NCBI GenBank assembly: GCA_947177595.1
Contig: CAMWUZ010000088.1
Coordinates: 1-6,671, forward strand
Direction of reading: 5' to 3'
Length of the DNA: 6,671 nt
Source: an uncultured Porphyromonadaceae bacterium
GTDB lineage: Bacteria; Bacteroidota; Bacteroidia; Bacteroidales; Muribaculaceae
Position 1 is the first letter of the stretch. Each line of letters starts with the position of its first letter. This document shows positions 1 to 4,515 of this stretch, in pieces. The translations under genes and the position numbers were made by a program. A model generated the notes under the pieces. The model saw only the letters and a list, made by a program, of their open reading frames with translations. It searched no databases and was not told where the DNA came from.

Positions 1-205
1 CTCTGTAGATGCTGAACTCAATATCGGTGCAGAGCGAGAATGCGCCGTCGGTTGAAATGAAGTCGTAATACCGTGTCACGTCGTCGCTGTTGAAGTTGTG
101 ATACTCTTTCAGGAAGCGTGTGGCGAACTCTTTGCAGATGTTGTCAAGCTCTGCCATGAGTGTGCGCTCTTGGGCGTTGATCGGTGTGAGGGTTGCAGTT
201 GCCAT
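1..205 (-). CDS. Hypothetical early-region protein, N-terminal part (runs off left edge)
   Basis: An open frame reads leftward from ATG at 205 to the window edge with no stop, giving 68 residues that begin MATATLTPINAQERTLMAEL. It starts only 7 bp after the stop of the helix-turn-helix gene and continues the same tightly spaced minus-strand series, which supports it as a real gene. The visible part is rich in charged and aromatic residues (EFATRFLKEYHNF, RYYDFISTDG) and looks like a soluble, mostly helical protein. There is no signal peptide or membrane segment. I do not recognise the family. From its position it would be an early gene of the element, expressed when the repressor is released. 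Confidence 0.7.
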   Translation of the reverse strand, partial: MATATLTPINAQERTLMAELDNICKEFATRFLKEYHNFNSDDVTRYYDFISTDGAFSLCTDIEFSIYR

Positions 206-212
206 TGCGGGG

Positions 213-497
213 TTATTTTAGTCTGCGGGTAGCGCAGTAGGTTGCAGCTTTGGAATTTATCTCGTCTTTGGAAGCTGTGCGGTGGCGGGTCTGCCATGCT
301 TCGATTTCTTCTCGCTTGAAGTAGAGGGAACCGTTCTGTTTGTAAGCCGGTATCACCTGCTCGGCAGCCATGTGTCGCACTCTGCTCTCGCTTACGTCCA
401 GCACGAGGGCGAGTTCTGAGACGTTCCAAACGTTCTTCATCATTACGATGACGGAGCGTTTGATTTCGCCTAATGCCTGTTTGAGGTCTTCATTCAT
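213..497 (-). CDS. Small MerR/excisionase-type helix-turn-helix DNA-binding protein
   Basis: A 94-residue protein with a winged helix-turn-helix of the HTH_17/excisionase type at about residues 23-70. WNVSELALVLDVSESRVRHM gives the two helices, and GSLYFKREEIEAW forms the wing and the closing helix, a pattern typical of this family. The tail (about 71-94) is basic (TRHRTAS, ATRRLK). Such small proteins act as recombination directionality factors (Xis) for tyrosine integrases or as Cro-like early regulators. Lying second in the leftward operon opposite the repressor, it fits either role: inducing excision with the integrase at 4516-5646, or repressing lysogenic transcription. The start at 497 gives a complete domain. 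M19 and M20 are possible later starts that would also keep it. The exact role is inferred. Confidence 0.82.
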   Translation of the reverse strand: MNEDLKQALGEIKRSVIVMMKNVWNVSELALVLDVSESRVRHMAAEQVIPAYKQNGSLYFKREEIEAWQTRHRTASKDEINSKAATYCATRRLK

Positions 498-524
498 GGT
501 CGGGGAGTGCTTAGAGGTGAGGGA

Positions 525-734
525 TTATTTTATACGTGTTACGAGCTGGTAGATTACCTGCCCTTCGGATTTGACGGTGTAAACCTGTCCGGTCTCTTTT
601 TTGAGCTGGCTTGCGGTGACGGTTAGACCGTATTTGGTCTTGTACTTGAAGGGGACTCTGAGGATGTCGCCTACCTCCATGTTGCGCATGGTGGGCTTGA
701 GTTTGTCGCGCGTTTTCAGGTCAATCGTTGCCAT
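525..734 (-). CDS. Unknown 69-residue first gene of the leftward early operon
   Basis: This is the first gene downstream of the operator-controlled leftward promoter, which is why it is likely real despite its size. It encodes 69 residues, strongly basic and probably beta-rich: MEVGDILRVPFKYKTKYGLT is followed by alternating hydrophobic and polar segments ending in VIYQLVTRIK. The hydrophobic/basic pattern could suit nucleic-acid binding, but no known motif is visible and I do not recognise the family. The ATG at 734 follows an A/T-rich leader of about 40 nt from the predicted start site, normal for Bacteroidota. A 27-bp gap separates its stop from the helix-turn-helix gene, so the two are probably co-transcribed. 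It may be an early regulator or anti-host protein, which is a guess from position only. Confidence 0.72.
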   Translation of the reverse strand: MATIDLKTRDKLKPTMRNMEVGDILRVPFKYKTKYGLTVTASQLKKETGQVYTVKSEGQVIYQLVTRIK

Positions 735-780
735 TGTTATTAAATTGTCTTATTTTTGCGGTTAAAGATTTAATTTGATG

Positions 781-812
781 CAAAGATAATACTACTAAAT
801 TGTAGTATCAAA
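781..812 (-). promoter_or_regulatory. Leftward early promoter of Bacteroidota type
   Basis: On the minus strand a -33 box TTTG (812-809) and a perfect -7 box TATCTTTG (788-781, consensus TAnnTTTG) are separated by exactly 20 bp. This is the spacing typical of Bacteroides primary-sigma promoters. Transcription should begin near 772-776 and read into the gene at 734. The whole spacer is occupied by a palindromic operator, so a bound repressor would directly exclude RNA polymerase. Confidence 0.8.
789..808. promoter_or_regulatory. Operator O1, 7-bp arms with 6-bp spacer
   Basis: ATACTAC, six bases TAAATT, then GTAGTAT form a perfect 7+7 palindrome. It coincides exactly with the spacer between the -33 and -7 boxes of the leftward promoter. 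A second copy of the same motif lies 28 bp downstream. Paired, near-identical palindromes just in front of a repressor gene are the expected binding sites of that repressor. Confidence 0.85.
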
Positions 813-816
813 TAAA

Positions 817-836
817 ATACTACAAAAATGTAGTAC
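817..836. promoter_or_regulatory. Operator O2, same motif as O1
   Basis: ATACTAC, six bases AAAAAT, then GTAGTAC repeat the O1 motif, with six of seven arm pairs intact (the outermost A/C pair is mismatched). It lies 28 bp centre to centre from O1 and 18 bp upstream of the repressor start codon. It sits where the -33/-7 spacer of the rightward repressor promoter would be, so it probably provides autoregulation. Confidence 0.82.
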
Positions 837-838
837 AT

Positions 839-846
839 TAGATTTT
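839..846 (+). promoter_or_regulatory. Possible -7 box of the rightward repressor promoter
   Basis: TAGATTTT matches the Bacteroidota -7 consensus TAnnTTTG at all but the last base. It lies just before the repressor ATG (855), so the transcript would be nearly leaderless. No good TTTG -33 box is found 19-21 bp upstream, where the sequence is A-rich, so the promoter would be weak or placed elsewhere. O2 ends 2 bp upstream of this box. Confidence 0.4.
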
Positions 847-854
847 ATTAACAA

Positions 855-1499
855 ATGGACAAAGACGAAGCGTTTCGCAGAATAAGCCAATCTATTGAAT
901 ATCTGAAAGATAACGGCAAGGCGCGCAATCATGAAGAGGTTGCTCAGCTAACGGGTGTGTCACGCCCCAATGTGACAGCAGCATTAAATGGTAATCCTCG
1001 TTACGTCACTTTGGGCTTTCTCGGGCGGTTTGCTGATGCTTATTCGGACTATATAAATAAGGAGTGGCTGCTCACCGGTGAGGGAGAGATGGTGAAAGTG
1101 GATGCGAGGAAGTTTCGCCCGCGTGTGCCGTTGAGTGTGTCTGCCGGTTATACGGAGATTTCTGTTGGTGCTGCATTGGAGGGTGAATGTGAGCAGGAGC
1201 CGGTCAACCCTGATTTTCCCTCATACGATTTCACTATCACAGTGAGCGGTGACAGCATGATTCCGGAGCTGCACGATAATGATATTATCGCTTGCCGCTG
1301 GATGAATGATGTTAATGAGGTAAAGGAGGGTTCTATATATGTGCTTGACACAAATGTCGGTGCGGTGGTTAAGGAGATTAAGGTTGGCAGGACTAAGGTG
1401 CATTGCCATTCGCTGAATCCGTTATATAAGGATTTCTCAGTGGCTAAGGCAGATGTTTTGAGAATAGCAAAGGTTGTCGGACTTAGTAGGGTGCTTTAG
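855..1499 (+). CDS. CI/LexA-like phage repressor with S24 peptidase domain
   Basis: A 214-residue transcriptional repressor that would maintain lysogeny. The N-terminal helix-turn-helix spans about residues 25-62, with HEEVAQLTGVSRPNVTAALN carrying the two key helices. The C-terminal S24 domain runs from about 90 to 214. TVSGDSMIPELHDNDII holds the catalytic serine (Ser134) and GAVVKEIKV the catalytic lysine (Lys173). The pair SAGY has Ala97-Gly98 about 37 residues before the serine, which is the LexA/CI autocleavage arrangement, so SOS-triggered self-cleavage is likely. The length is normal for CI-type proteins. It is read divergently from the early genes, with two palindromic operators directly upstream. 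The next gene starts 27 bp after its stop, suggesting that cargo is co-expressed from the lysogenic promoter. Host LexA is unlikely because of the phage context and the tight divergent layout. Confidence 0.92.
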   Translation: MDKDEAFRRISQSIEYLKDNGKARNHEEVAQLTGVSRPNVTAALNGNPRYVTLGFLGRFADAYSDYINKEWLLTGEGEMVKVDARKFRPRVPLSVSAGYTEISVGAALEGECEQEPVNPDFPSYDFTITVSGDSMIPELHDNDIIACRWMNDVNEVKEGSIYVLDTNVGAVVKEIKVGRTKVHCHSLNPLYKDFSVAKADVLRIAKVVGLSRVL

Positions 1500-1500
1500 A

Positions 1501-1526
1501 AAGGATGAGAAATAATAGTTATCCTT
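1501..1526 (+). repeat. Short inverted repeat abutting the start of the next gene
   Basis: AAGGAT (1501-1506) and ATCCTT (1521-1526) are perfect 6-bp arms around a 14-nt loop. They fill almost the whole gap between the repressor stop and the ATG at 1527. There is no T-tract, so it is not a standard terminator. It could mildly affect translation of the downstream gene, or could be chance. Confidence 0.35.
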
Positions 1527-2180
1527 ATGTCACAAAGTAGAATAAAAAAAATATTGTTTGATTTATGTATTTCCTCTGTAGGAATATTAAATATTATTCT
1601 TTGGATTGCTCTTATTTATACTGTTGTTAGTCTGAGCATTCCCTCAAGTTGTGAACGGAAGAGTGATAAAATGACAGTAGAAAATATTGCTGGATCAGAC
1701 AGTGATGTCCATTTTAACCAGAGAAAGTCATCTTCAAATAGAAATCACCCTCGTAGAGTTAAAAGTTATAGTGATAACATTAAGCGTGAAAATGTAGTTC
1801 AGGGAACAAAACAGTTTCAAAATGAGAAGAAAATATTATGGGGTAAAGATGAAACGAAAGCGAATAGTAAATCTGAAGTGTCATACAGTATAGATGATTC
1901 TTTATATAAAAGATTGACAATAGATTACTACATAGCGCACAAAATACTTATGGATATGAATAGTGCACAGGCTCCCCCTGAAGTAAGGTGGTATCAGCAA
2001 AAATATAAATTCCGTTTTTTGAAACAAGAGGACAACCTTGTGTTTGATTGTGAGAAGTTACAATTGATTCATTATGAGCCATTGGATACGGCAAAGAGAT
2101 GGAGTATGCGTTTATCCGATTATTATTTGTGGAAACAGATGTATTATCAGAGATTAGTTGATTATGATAATGAGAGATAA
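1527..2180 (+). CDS. Single-pass membrane protein of unknown function
   Basis: This 217-residue protein has a basic N-terminus (MSQSRIKKI) followed by one long hydrophobic helix at about residues 11-39, best read as a membrane anchor with the rest in the periplasm. Cys42 follows PSS, a poor lipobox, so lipidation is doubtful. Residues 45-125 are polar, low-complexity and probably disordered (many S, N, K). Residues 126-217 look like a folded helical domain rich in Tyr and Trp (LTIDYYIAHKILMDM, WYQQKYKFRFLKQ, SDYYLWKQMYYQRLVDY). I do not recognise the family. It lies 27 bp after the repressor and overlaps the start of the lipoprotein gene, so it is probably part of a lysogenic operon. Its sequence is more A/T-rich than the integrase or prfC, as expected for acquired cargo. 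Confidence 0.7.
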   Translation: MSQSRIKKILFDLCISSVGILNIILWIALIYTVVSLSIPSSCERKSDKMTVENIAGSDSDVHFNQRKSSSNRNHPRRVKSYSDNIKRENVVQGTKQFQNEKKILWGKDETKANSKSEVSYSIDDSLYKRLTIDYYIAHKILMDMNSAQAPPEVRWYQQKYKFRFLKQEDNLVFDCEKLQLIHYEPLDTAKRWSMRLSDYYLWKQMYYQRLVDYDNER

Positions 2181-2664
2181 TAAATTCATACAGTCAGTGA
2201 TTGTACTGAGTGTAATTGCGGTAATTCTCACCGCGTGTGGGGATAAAGAAGCCCAAGATAAGATTGGTAAGTATATTTATAAAGATGTACAAGATATTTA
2301 CCATATAGATTCAAATTGCAGCAGCTTGTTGCATCAGGGAAAGTATAAGGGCGAGGAGTTATATGGCAAGGAAATGATGGATACCTCTAAATTCATTATA
2401 GCGGACAAGGAATTTAGAGTGTGCGCCAATTGCGTTGGAGACGATGAATACGACCATATATTAAGAATCAGCCACCGTAATGAGAATCGTAGATGGCTTT
2501 ATAATTGGTTTGTGCGAGAAAATTATGATATGGAGAACTTTGACGATTTTATTATAAATTTGTCGGACACAGAGAAAAGGCGAAAGGCGTATAAAGCAGC
2601 GTTAGACATAGGATTGGACGTTGGCGAGACATTTGAGGAATTTTCTGAGATAATGGGATTTTAA
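2170..2664 (+). CDS. Lipoprotein with a Cys/His motif and a phage-type C-terminal repeat
   Basis: A 164-residue exported protein. The signal peptide MRDNKFIQSVIVLSVIAVIL ends in the lipobox LTAC, placing the lipidated cysteine at 23. The residues after it (GDKEAQD) are largely acidic, so export to the outer membrane or surface is possible. A motif YHIDSNCSSL (about 44-53) and CANC (85-88) supply His45, Cys50, Cys85 and Cys88, a possible metal site or disulphide set shared with the gene at 4249. The C-terminus (about 115-164) has two similar units, ENYDMENFDDF and IGLDVGETFEEF, separated by DTEKRRKAYKAA. From memory this resembles short YDLGxFDEF repeats seen in phage-associated proteins. I chose the ATG at 2170, which overlaps the previous stop by 11 bp. 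ATG 2164 or TTG 2158 would only lengthen the signal's N-region. The function is unknown; a surface exclusion role is a guess. Confidence 0.75.
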   Translation: MRDNKFIQSVIVLSVIAVILTACGDKEAQDKIGKYIYKDVQDIYHIDSNCSSLLHQGKYKGEELYGKEMMDTSKFIIADKEFRVCANCVGDDEYDHILRISHRNENRRWLYNWFVRENYDMENFDDFIINLSDTEKRRKAYKAALDIGLDVGETFEEFSEIMGF

Positions 2665-2680
2665 ATTAAAAAGAATAATT

Positions 2681-2782
2681 ATGGACAGCAAGAAAGAACT
2701 ATCCAAGCTGAGTATGCTGCTTGATGCAATTGAGGAGGATGAGGTGAGTGAAGCCACTGAAGAGTCAGAAGGTGAGGATTAA
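2681..2782 (+). CDS. Acidic 33-residue mini-protein (possible)
   Basis: An ATG at 2681 opens 33 codons ending in TAA. The peptide starts MDSKKELSKLSMLLDAIEED and has a strongly acidic tail rich in Glu and Asp. It starts 16 bp after the lipoprotein stop and ends 29 bp before the next gene, filling a gap that would otherwise be non-coding in a compact operon. The leader AAAGAATAATT before the ATG resembles those of its neighbours. A short amphipathic helix followed by an acidic tail could bind a partner protein, for instance one of the adjacent gene products. No homologue is recognised, and an open frame this short can occur by chance. Confidence 0.45.
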   Translation: MDSKKELSKLSMLLDAIEEDEVSEATEESEGED

Positions 2783-2794
2783 TTAGGATTAATT
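2775..2794. repeat. Perfect 10-bp tandem duplication
   Basis: AGGATTAATT occurs twice back to back (2775-2784 and 2785-2794). The first copy contains the TAA stop of the mini-ORF. It lies in the leader of the 391-residue gene, 17 bp before its ATG. It is probably a slippage duplication, and a role in spacing or translation is unproven. Confidence 0.6.
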
Positions 2795-2811
2795 TTAACC
2801 AATAAGTAAAT

Positions 2812-3987
2812 ATGCATATGGAGATAATAGAGCGAATCAAAGGAATGTTTAAAGGTAAACCAAGGTCTAAATCAAGGCATTGTGATTATAATTCTGTTGA
2901 AGAGTGTCCATATAACTCTTTAAAAGAATGTAAGTTTGACAAAAGTGTGTGCCATCTAAAAGAGCATGAAAAGGGGCAGAGGAAGAGCAATAAATCAACC
3001 ATGATTGTTTTGGTTGTCGCCTTATTTGGGTTAATTGCTTATATCCTTATAGCTATTGTATCGCGCAATGATGATTTTTCATTCGCTTATAGTGAGTATG
3101 TGTATGCTATCGGTGGAGGGATTGCATTATCAGTGGTGACAGGTGCTATCCTGGCGTTGGTGATAGATTTGCCTATGAGATTGAAAGATTATGAGCAATC
3201 ATTTGTAAATGCTTTATCTTCTAATAATTATTTAAAGTCTCTTGATGAAACTCGTCTGACAAATTTAAGAAACCAGATAACGGAACAGCTTCATAAGACT
3301 AAAGCTCCGAGTATGCCTAAGGGTCTTATTAAAATAGATCAACGTATATGCGAACTGCTTCGATTGCCATATTACTCGAGATATAGTCACACAGTTGTCT
3401 GTTCGCGTAGTAATGAGCATCCGGAGTATATAGAAAAAGAACATACCATAGAATATAGGCTGGTTAATCCATATAGTGTTAATCATCAGGCAGTAGAGTT
3501 TATAAAATTCACAAACTTAGTATTGCTTAAAAATGGAGATTCCCCGAATTCTATTAGCGGACTGAAAATTCGATGTGGTATTGATGGTAAGGAGAAGGAA
3601 GACATTTCCAATAGGTTTGACTTAAAGTCAGAGCCCATTGAGGATGATTTTTATAATAATAGGATAACTCTTTCGGATAAAGATAATCCGGACTCAAACG
3701 GAATACGTATAGAGTTTGATGATAATATAGAAGTGGATATGAAGTATAAGATTCTTGTACATGAATCCGATCCGTGCTTTACTAAGAGACTACAGCATCC
3801 GGCTAAGAATTTTAGGCTGTTCTATACATGTGTTCAAAGTGATCATAAATTGTATGGGCAAATATTTGGGACTGAGCTAAAACAATCTGATGTTTCCATA
3901 AAATATACCAATAATTCCATCTGTCTTGAGACTTATGACTGGTTGCTTCCGGATAATGGCGCTATGGTCGTAATGTTAAAAAACTGA
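2812..3987 (+). CDS. Two-helix membrane protein with an N-terminal Cys-octad repeat, unknown function
   Basis: This is the largest cargo gene, encoding 391 residues. Residues 24-48 form a tandem octapeptide pattern: CDYNSVEE, CPYNSLKE and CKFDKSV, followed by CH. Cys24, Cys32, Cys40 and Cys47 could bind zinc. Two hydrophobic helices follow at about 63-84 and 97-120, joined by a short polar loop. The 120s begin with a basic stretch (PMRLKDYE), placing both termini in the cytoplasm by the positive-inside rule. The long C-terminal part (about 125-391) is soluble. It starts with a helical region (LDETRLTNLRNQITEQLHKT) and then looks beta-rich (TIEYRLVNPYSVNHQAVEFIKFTNLVLL). I do not recognise the family. 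Two membrane helices plus a large cytosolic domain is a layout common among prophage-borne immunity effectors and CBASS-like proteins, but no catalytic motif supports that. It ends the repressor-led gene string, before the terminator at 4192. Confidence 0.75.
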   Translation: MHMEIIERIKGMFKGKPRSKSRHCDYNSVEECPYNSLKECKFDKSVCHLKEHEKGQRKSNKSTMIVLVVALFGLIAYILIAIVSRNDDFSFAYSEYVYAIGGGIALSVVTGAILALVIDLPMRLKDYEQSFVNALSSNNYLKSLDETRLTNLRNQITEQLHKTKAPSMPKGLIKIDQRICELLRLPYYSRYSHTVVCSRSNEHPEYIEKEHTIEYRLVNPYSVNHQAVEFIKFTNLVLLKNGDSPNSISGLKIRCGIDGKEKEDISNRFDLKSEPIEDDFYNNRITLSDKDNPDSNGIRIEFDDNIEVDMKYKILVHESDPCFTKRLQHPAKNFRLFYTCVQSDHKLYGQIFGTELKQSDVSIKYTNNSICLETYDWLLPDNGAMVVMLKN

Positions 3988-4025
3988 AAAAGACAGCTTC
4001 GGGGGTGAATAAAAGGATATTATTG

Positions 4026-4056
4026 ATTGTTATTTAGAAACAATGAGTTAAATTTG
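4026..4056 (+). promoter_or_regulatory. Possible Bacteroidota promoter for a short transcript
   Basis: TAAATTTG (4049-4056) matches the -7 consensus TAnnTTTG exactly. ATTG (4026-4029) matches three of four bases of the -33 TTTG box, with a 19-bp spacer. The start would be near 4064, giving about 150 nt up to the terminator. The motif is short and the region is A/T-rich, so chance is a real possibility. Confidence 0.4.
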
Positions 4057-4100
4057 TGTCGTCAAAGTAAAATATGGCATTATGAGAGTACAAGAAGTAG

Positions 4101-4184
4101 ATGAGTAATCATCAAGGAAAGGCTCAAGGAAGTATATATTTCTTACTTAGCCAATTAAAAGAAAAGAGAGTGATAAACTTTTAA
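4101..4184 (+). CDS. 27-residue mini-ORF (doubtful)
   Basis: An ATG at 4101 opens 27 codons, starting MSNHQGKAQGSIYFLLSQLK and ending in RVINF. The TAA is 7 bp before the terminator stem. A TAG directly precedes the ATG, so it is not the tail of a longer frame. An 8-codon frame (4082-4108) overlaps its start as ATGAGTAA, the kind of overlap seen in translational coupling. The peptide has no known motif. It may be a true small protein, a remnant, or chance inside a small RNA. Confidence 0.25.
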   Translation: MSNHQGKAQGSIYFLLSQLKEKRVINF

Positions 4185-4191
4185 TTTATTG

Positions 4192-4222
4192 AGTCACGTG
4201 TAATACGTGACTTTTTTATTTT
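4192..4222 (+). terminator. Rho-independent terminator of the repressor/cargo operon
   Basis: AGTCACGT (4192-4199), the loop GTAAT and ACGTGACT (4205-4212) form a perfect 8-bp stem, followed directly by six Ts, an A and more Ts. This is a textbook intrinsic terminator on the plus strand. It separates transcription of the repressor-led genes, and of any short transcript from 4064, from the gene at 4249. Confidence 0.88.
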
Positions 4223-4224
4223 TG
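4217..4224 (+). promoter_or_regulatory. Possible -7 box for the small secreted protein gene
   Basis: TATTTTTG fits TAnnTTTG and would start transcription near 4232, giving a leader of about 17 nt before ATG 4249. It overlaps the T-tract of the terminator, and no TTTG -33 box is present at 19-21 bp, so its T-rich match may be incidental. Confidence 0.3.
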
Positions 4225-4248
4225 GACGAGCTATAATCATTAAGATAT

Positions 4249-4491
4249 ATGAAAAGAGTAATTGGTCTATTAGTGCTGTTGCTGGTGTGTATCGCTCCGG
4301 CAGGTGAGGTGAGTGCTGCATCTGCGGCAGGGTCGGAGACAGTGTGGGTGTGTGGTGGTCCCAACTCGAAGAGGTATCACAAGTCAAAAAATTGCAAGGG
4401 TCTGAAGAGGTGCAGCCGAAATCCGAAGAGTCTGTCAAAGGAAGAGGCTAAGAAGAAAGGCTATACTCCCTGCAAGCTATGCTATAAGTGA
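4249..4491 (+). CDS. Small secreted Cys/His-motif protein
   Basis: An 80-residue protein with a classic signal peptide: MKR, then a Leu/Val-rich core (IGLLVLLLVCIAP), then VSA or ASA as the cleavage site near residues 23-26. The mature part of about 55 residues carries VWVCGGPNSKRYHKSKNCKGL at its start (His44, Cys49) and, at the end, SLSKEEAKKKGYTPCKLCYK (Cys75, Cys78). Cys35 and Cys55 add a further pair. The pattern YH-x4-C ... EEA-xxx-GY-x-PC-xx-C is one I recall from many small hypothetical Bacteroidales proteins. The residues suit a small metal site or a disulphide-knit periplasmic domain. The same YHxxxNCxxL core occurs in the lipoprotein at 2170-2664. It follows the terminator and so is probably transcribed separately. 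It converges with the integrase, with 24 bp between their stops. The role is unknown. Confidence 0.85.
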   Translation: MKRVIGLLVLLLVCIAPAGEVSAASAAGSETVWVCGGPNSKRYHKSKNCKGLKRCSRNPKSLSKEEAKKKGYTPCKLCYK

Positions 4492-4515
4492 GGGGTAATC
4501 ACAGCGGATGGCTTC

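Larger units (their letters stand above)
3988..4248. other. 261-bp gap with promoter-like box, mini-ORF and terminator
   Basis: No gene of normal length fits between the cargo operon and the small secreted protein. The gap holds a promoter-like pair (ATTG at 4026-4029, TAAATTTG at 4049-4056), a 27-codon frame at 4101-4184 and a strong intrinsic terminator at 4192-4217. These parts could define a short independent transcript of about 150 nt. Alternatively, the terminator simply ends the repressor-led operon. Confidence 0.6.

Noticed and set aside
109..429. Minus-strand open frame of 106 codons
   Set aside because: It overlaps two better-supported minus-strand genes in another frame, and its Arg/Ser/His-rich product has no domain-like pattern.
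370..552. Plus-strand open frame of 60 codons
   Set aside because: It is antisense to the helix-turn-helix gene and has no features of its own.
781..840. Repeats here as a CRISPR or iteron array
   Set aside because: There are only two palindromic copies with no regular spacers, and they fit promoter operators fully.
1148..1409. Two minus-strand frames inside the repressor
   Set aside because: They are complementary shadows of a clear S24 repressor coding sequence.
1650..1655. Cys42 of the first membrane protein as a lipoprotein cysteine
   Set aside because: The preceding residues PSS do not fit a lipobox, and the hydrophobic segment is long enough to be a membrane anchor.
2158..2169. TTG start that would lengthen the lipoprotein by four residues
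   Set aside because: ATG 2170 gives a normal lipoprotein signal peptide and a compact overlap; the extra residues MIMI add nothing.
3265..3486. Minus-strand frame of 73 codons
   Set aside because: It is antisense to the 391-residue gene and its composition fits a shadow frame.
4181..4438. Minus-strand frame of 85 codons over the terminator and secreted-protein gene
   Set aside because: It runs through a strong terminator hairpin and opposite a gene with a clear signal peptide and Cys motifs.
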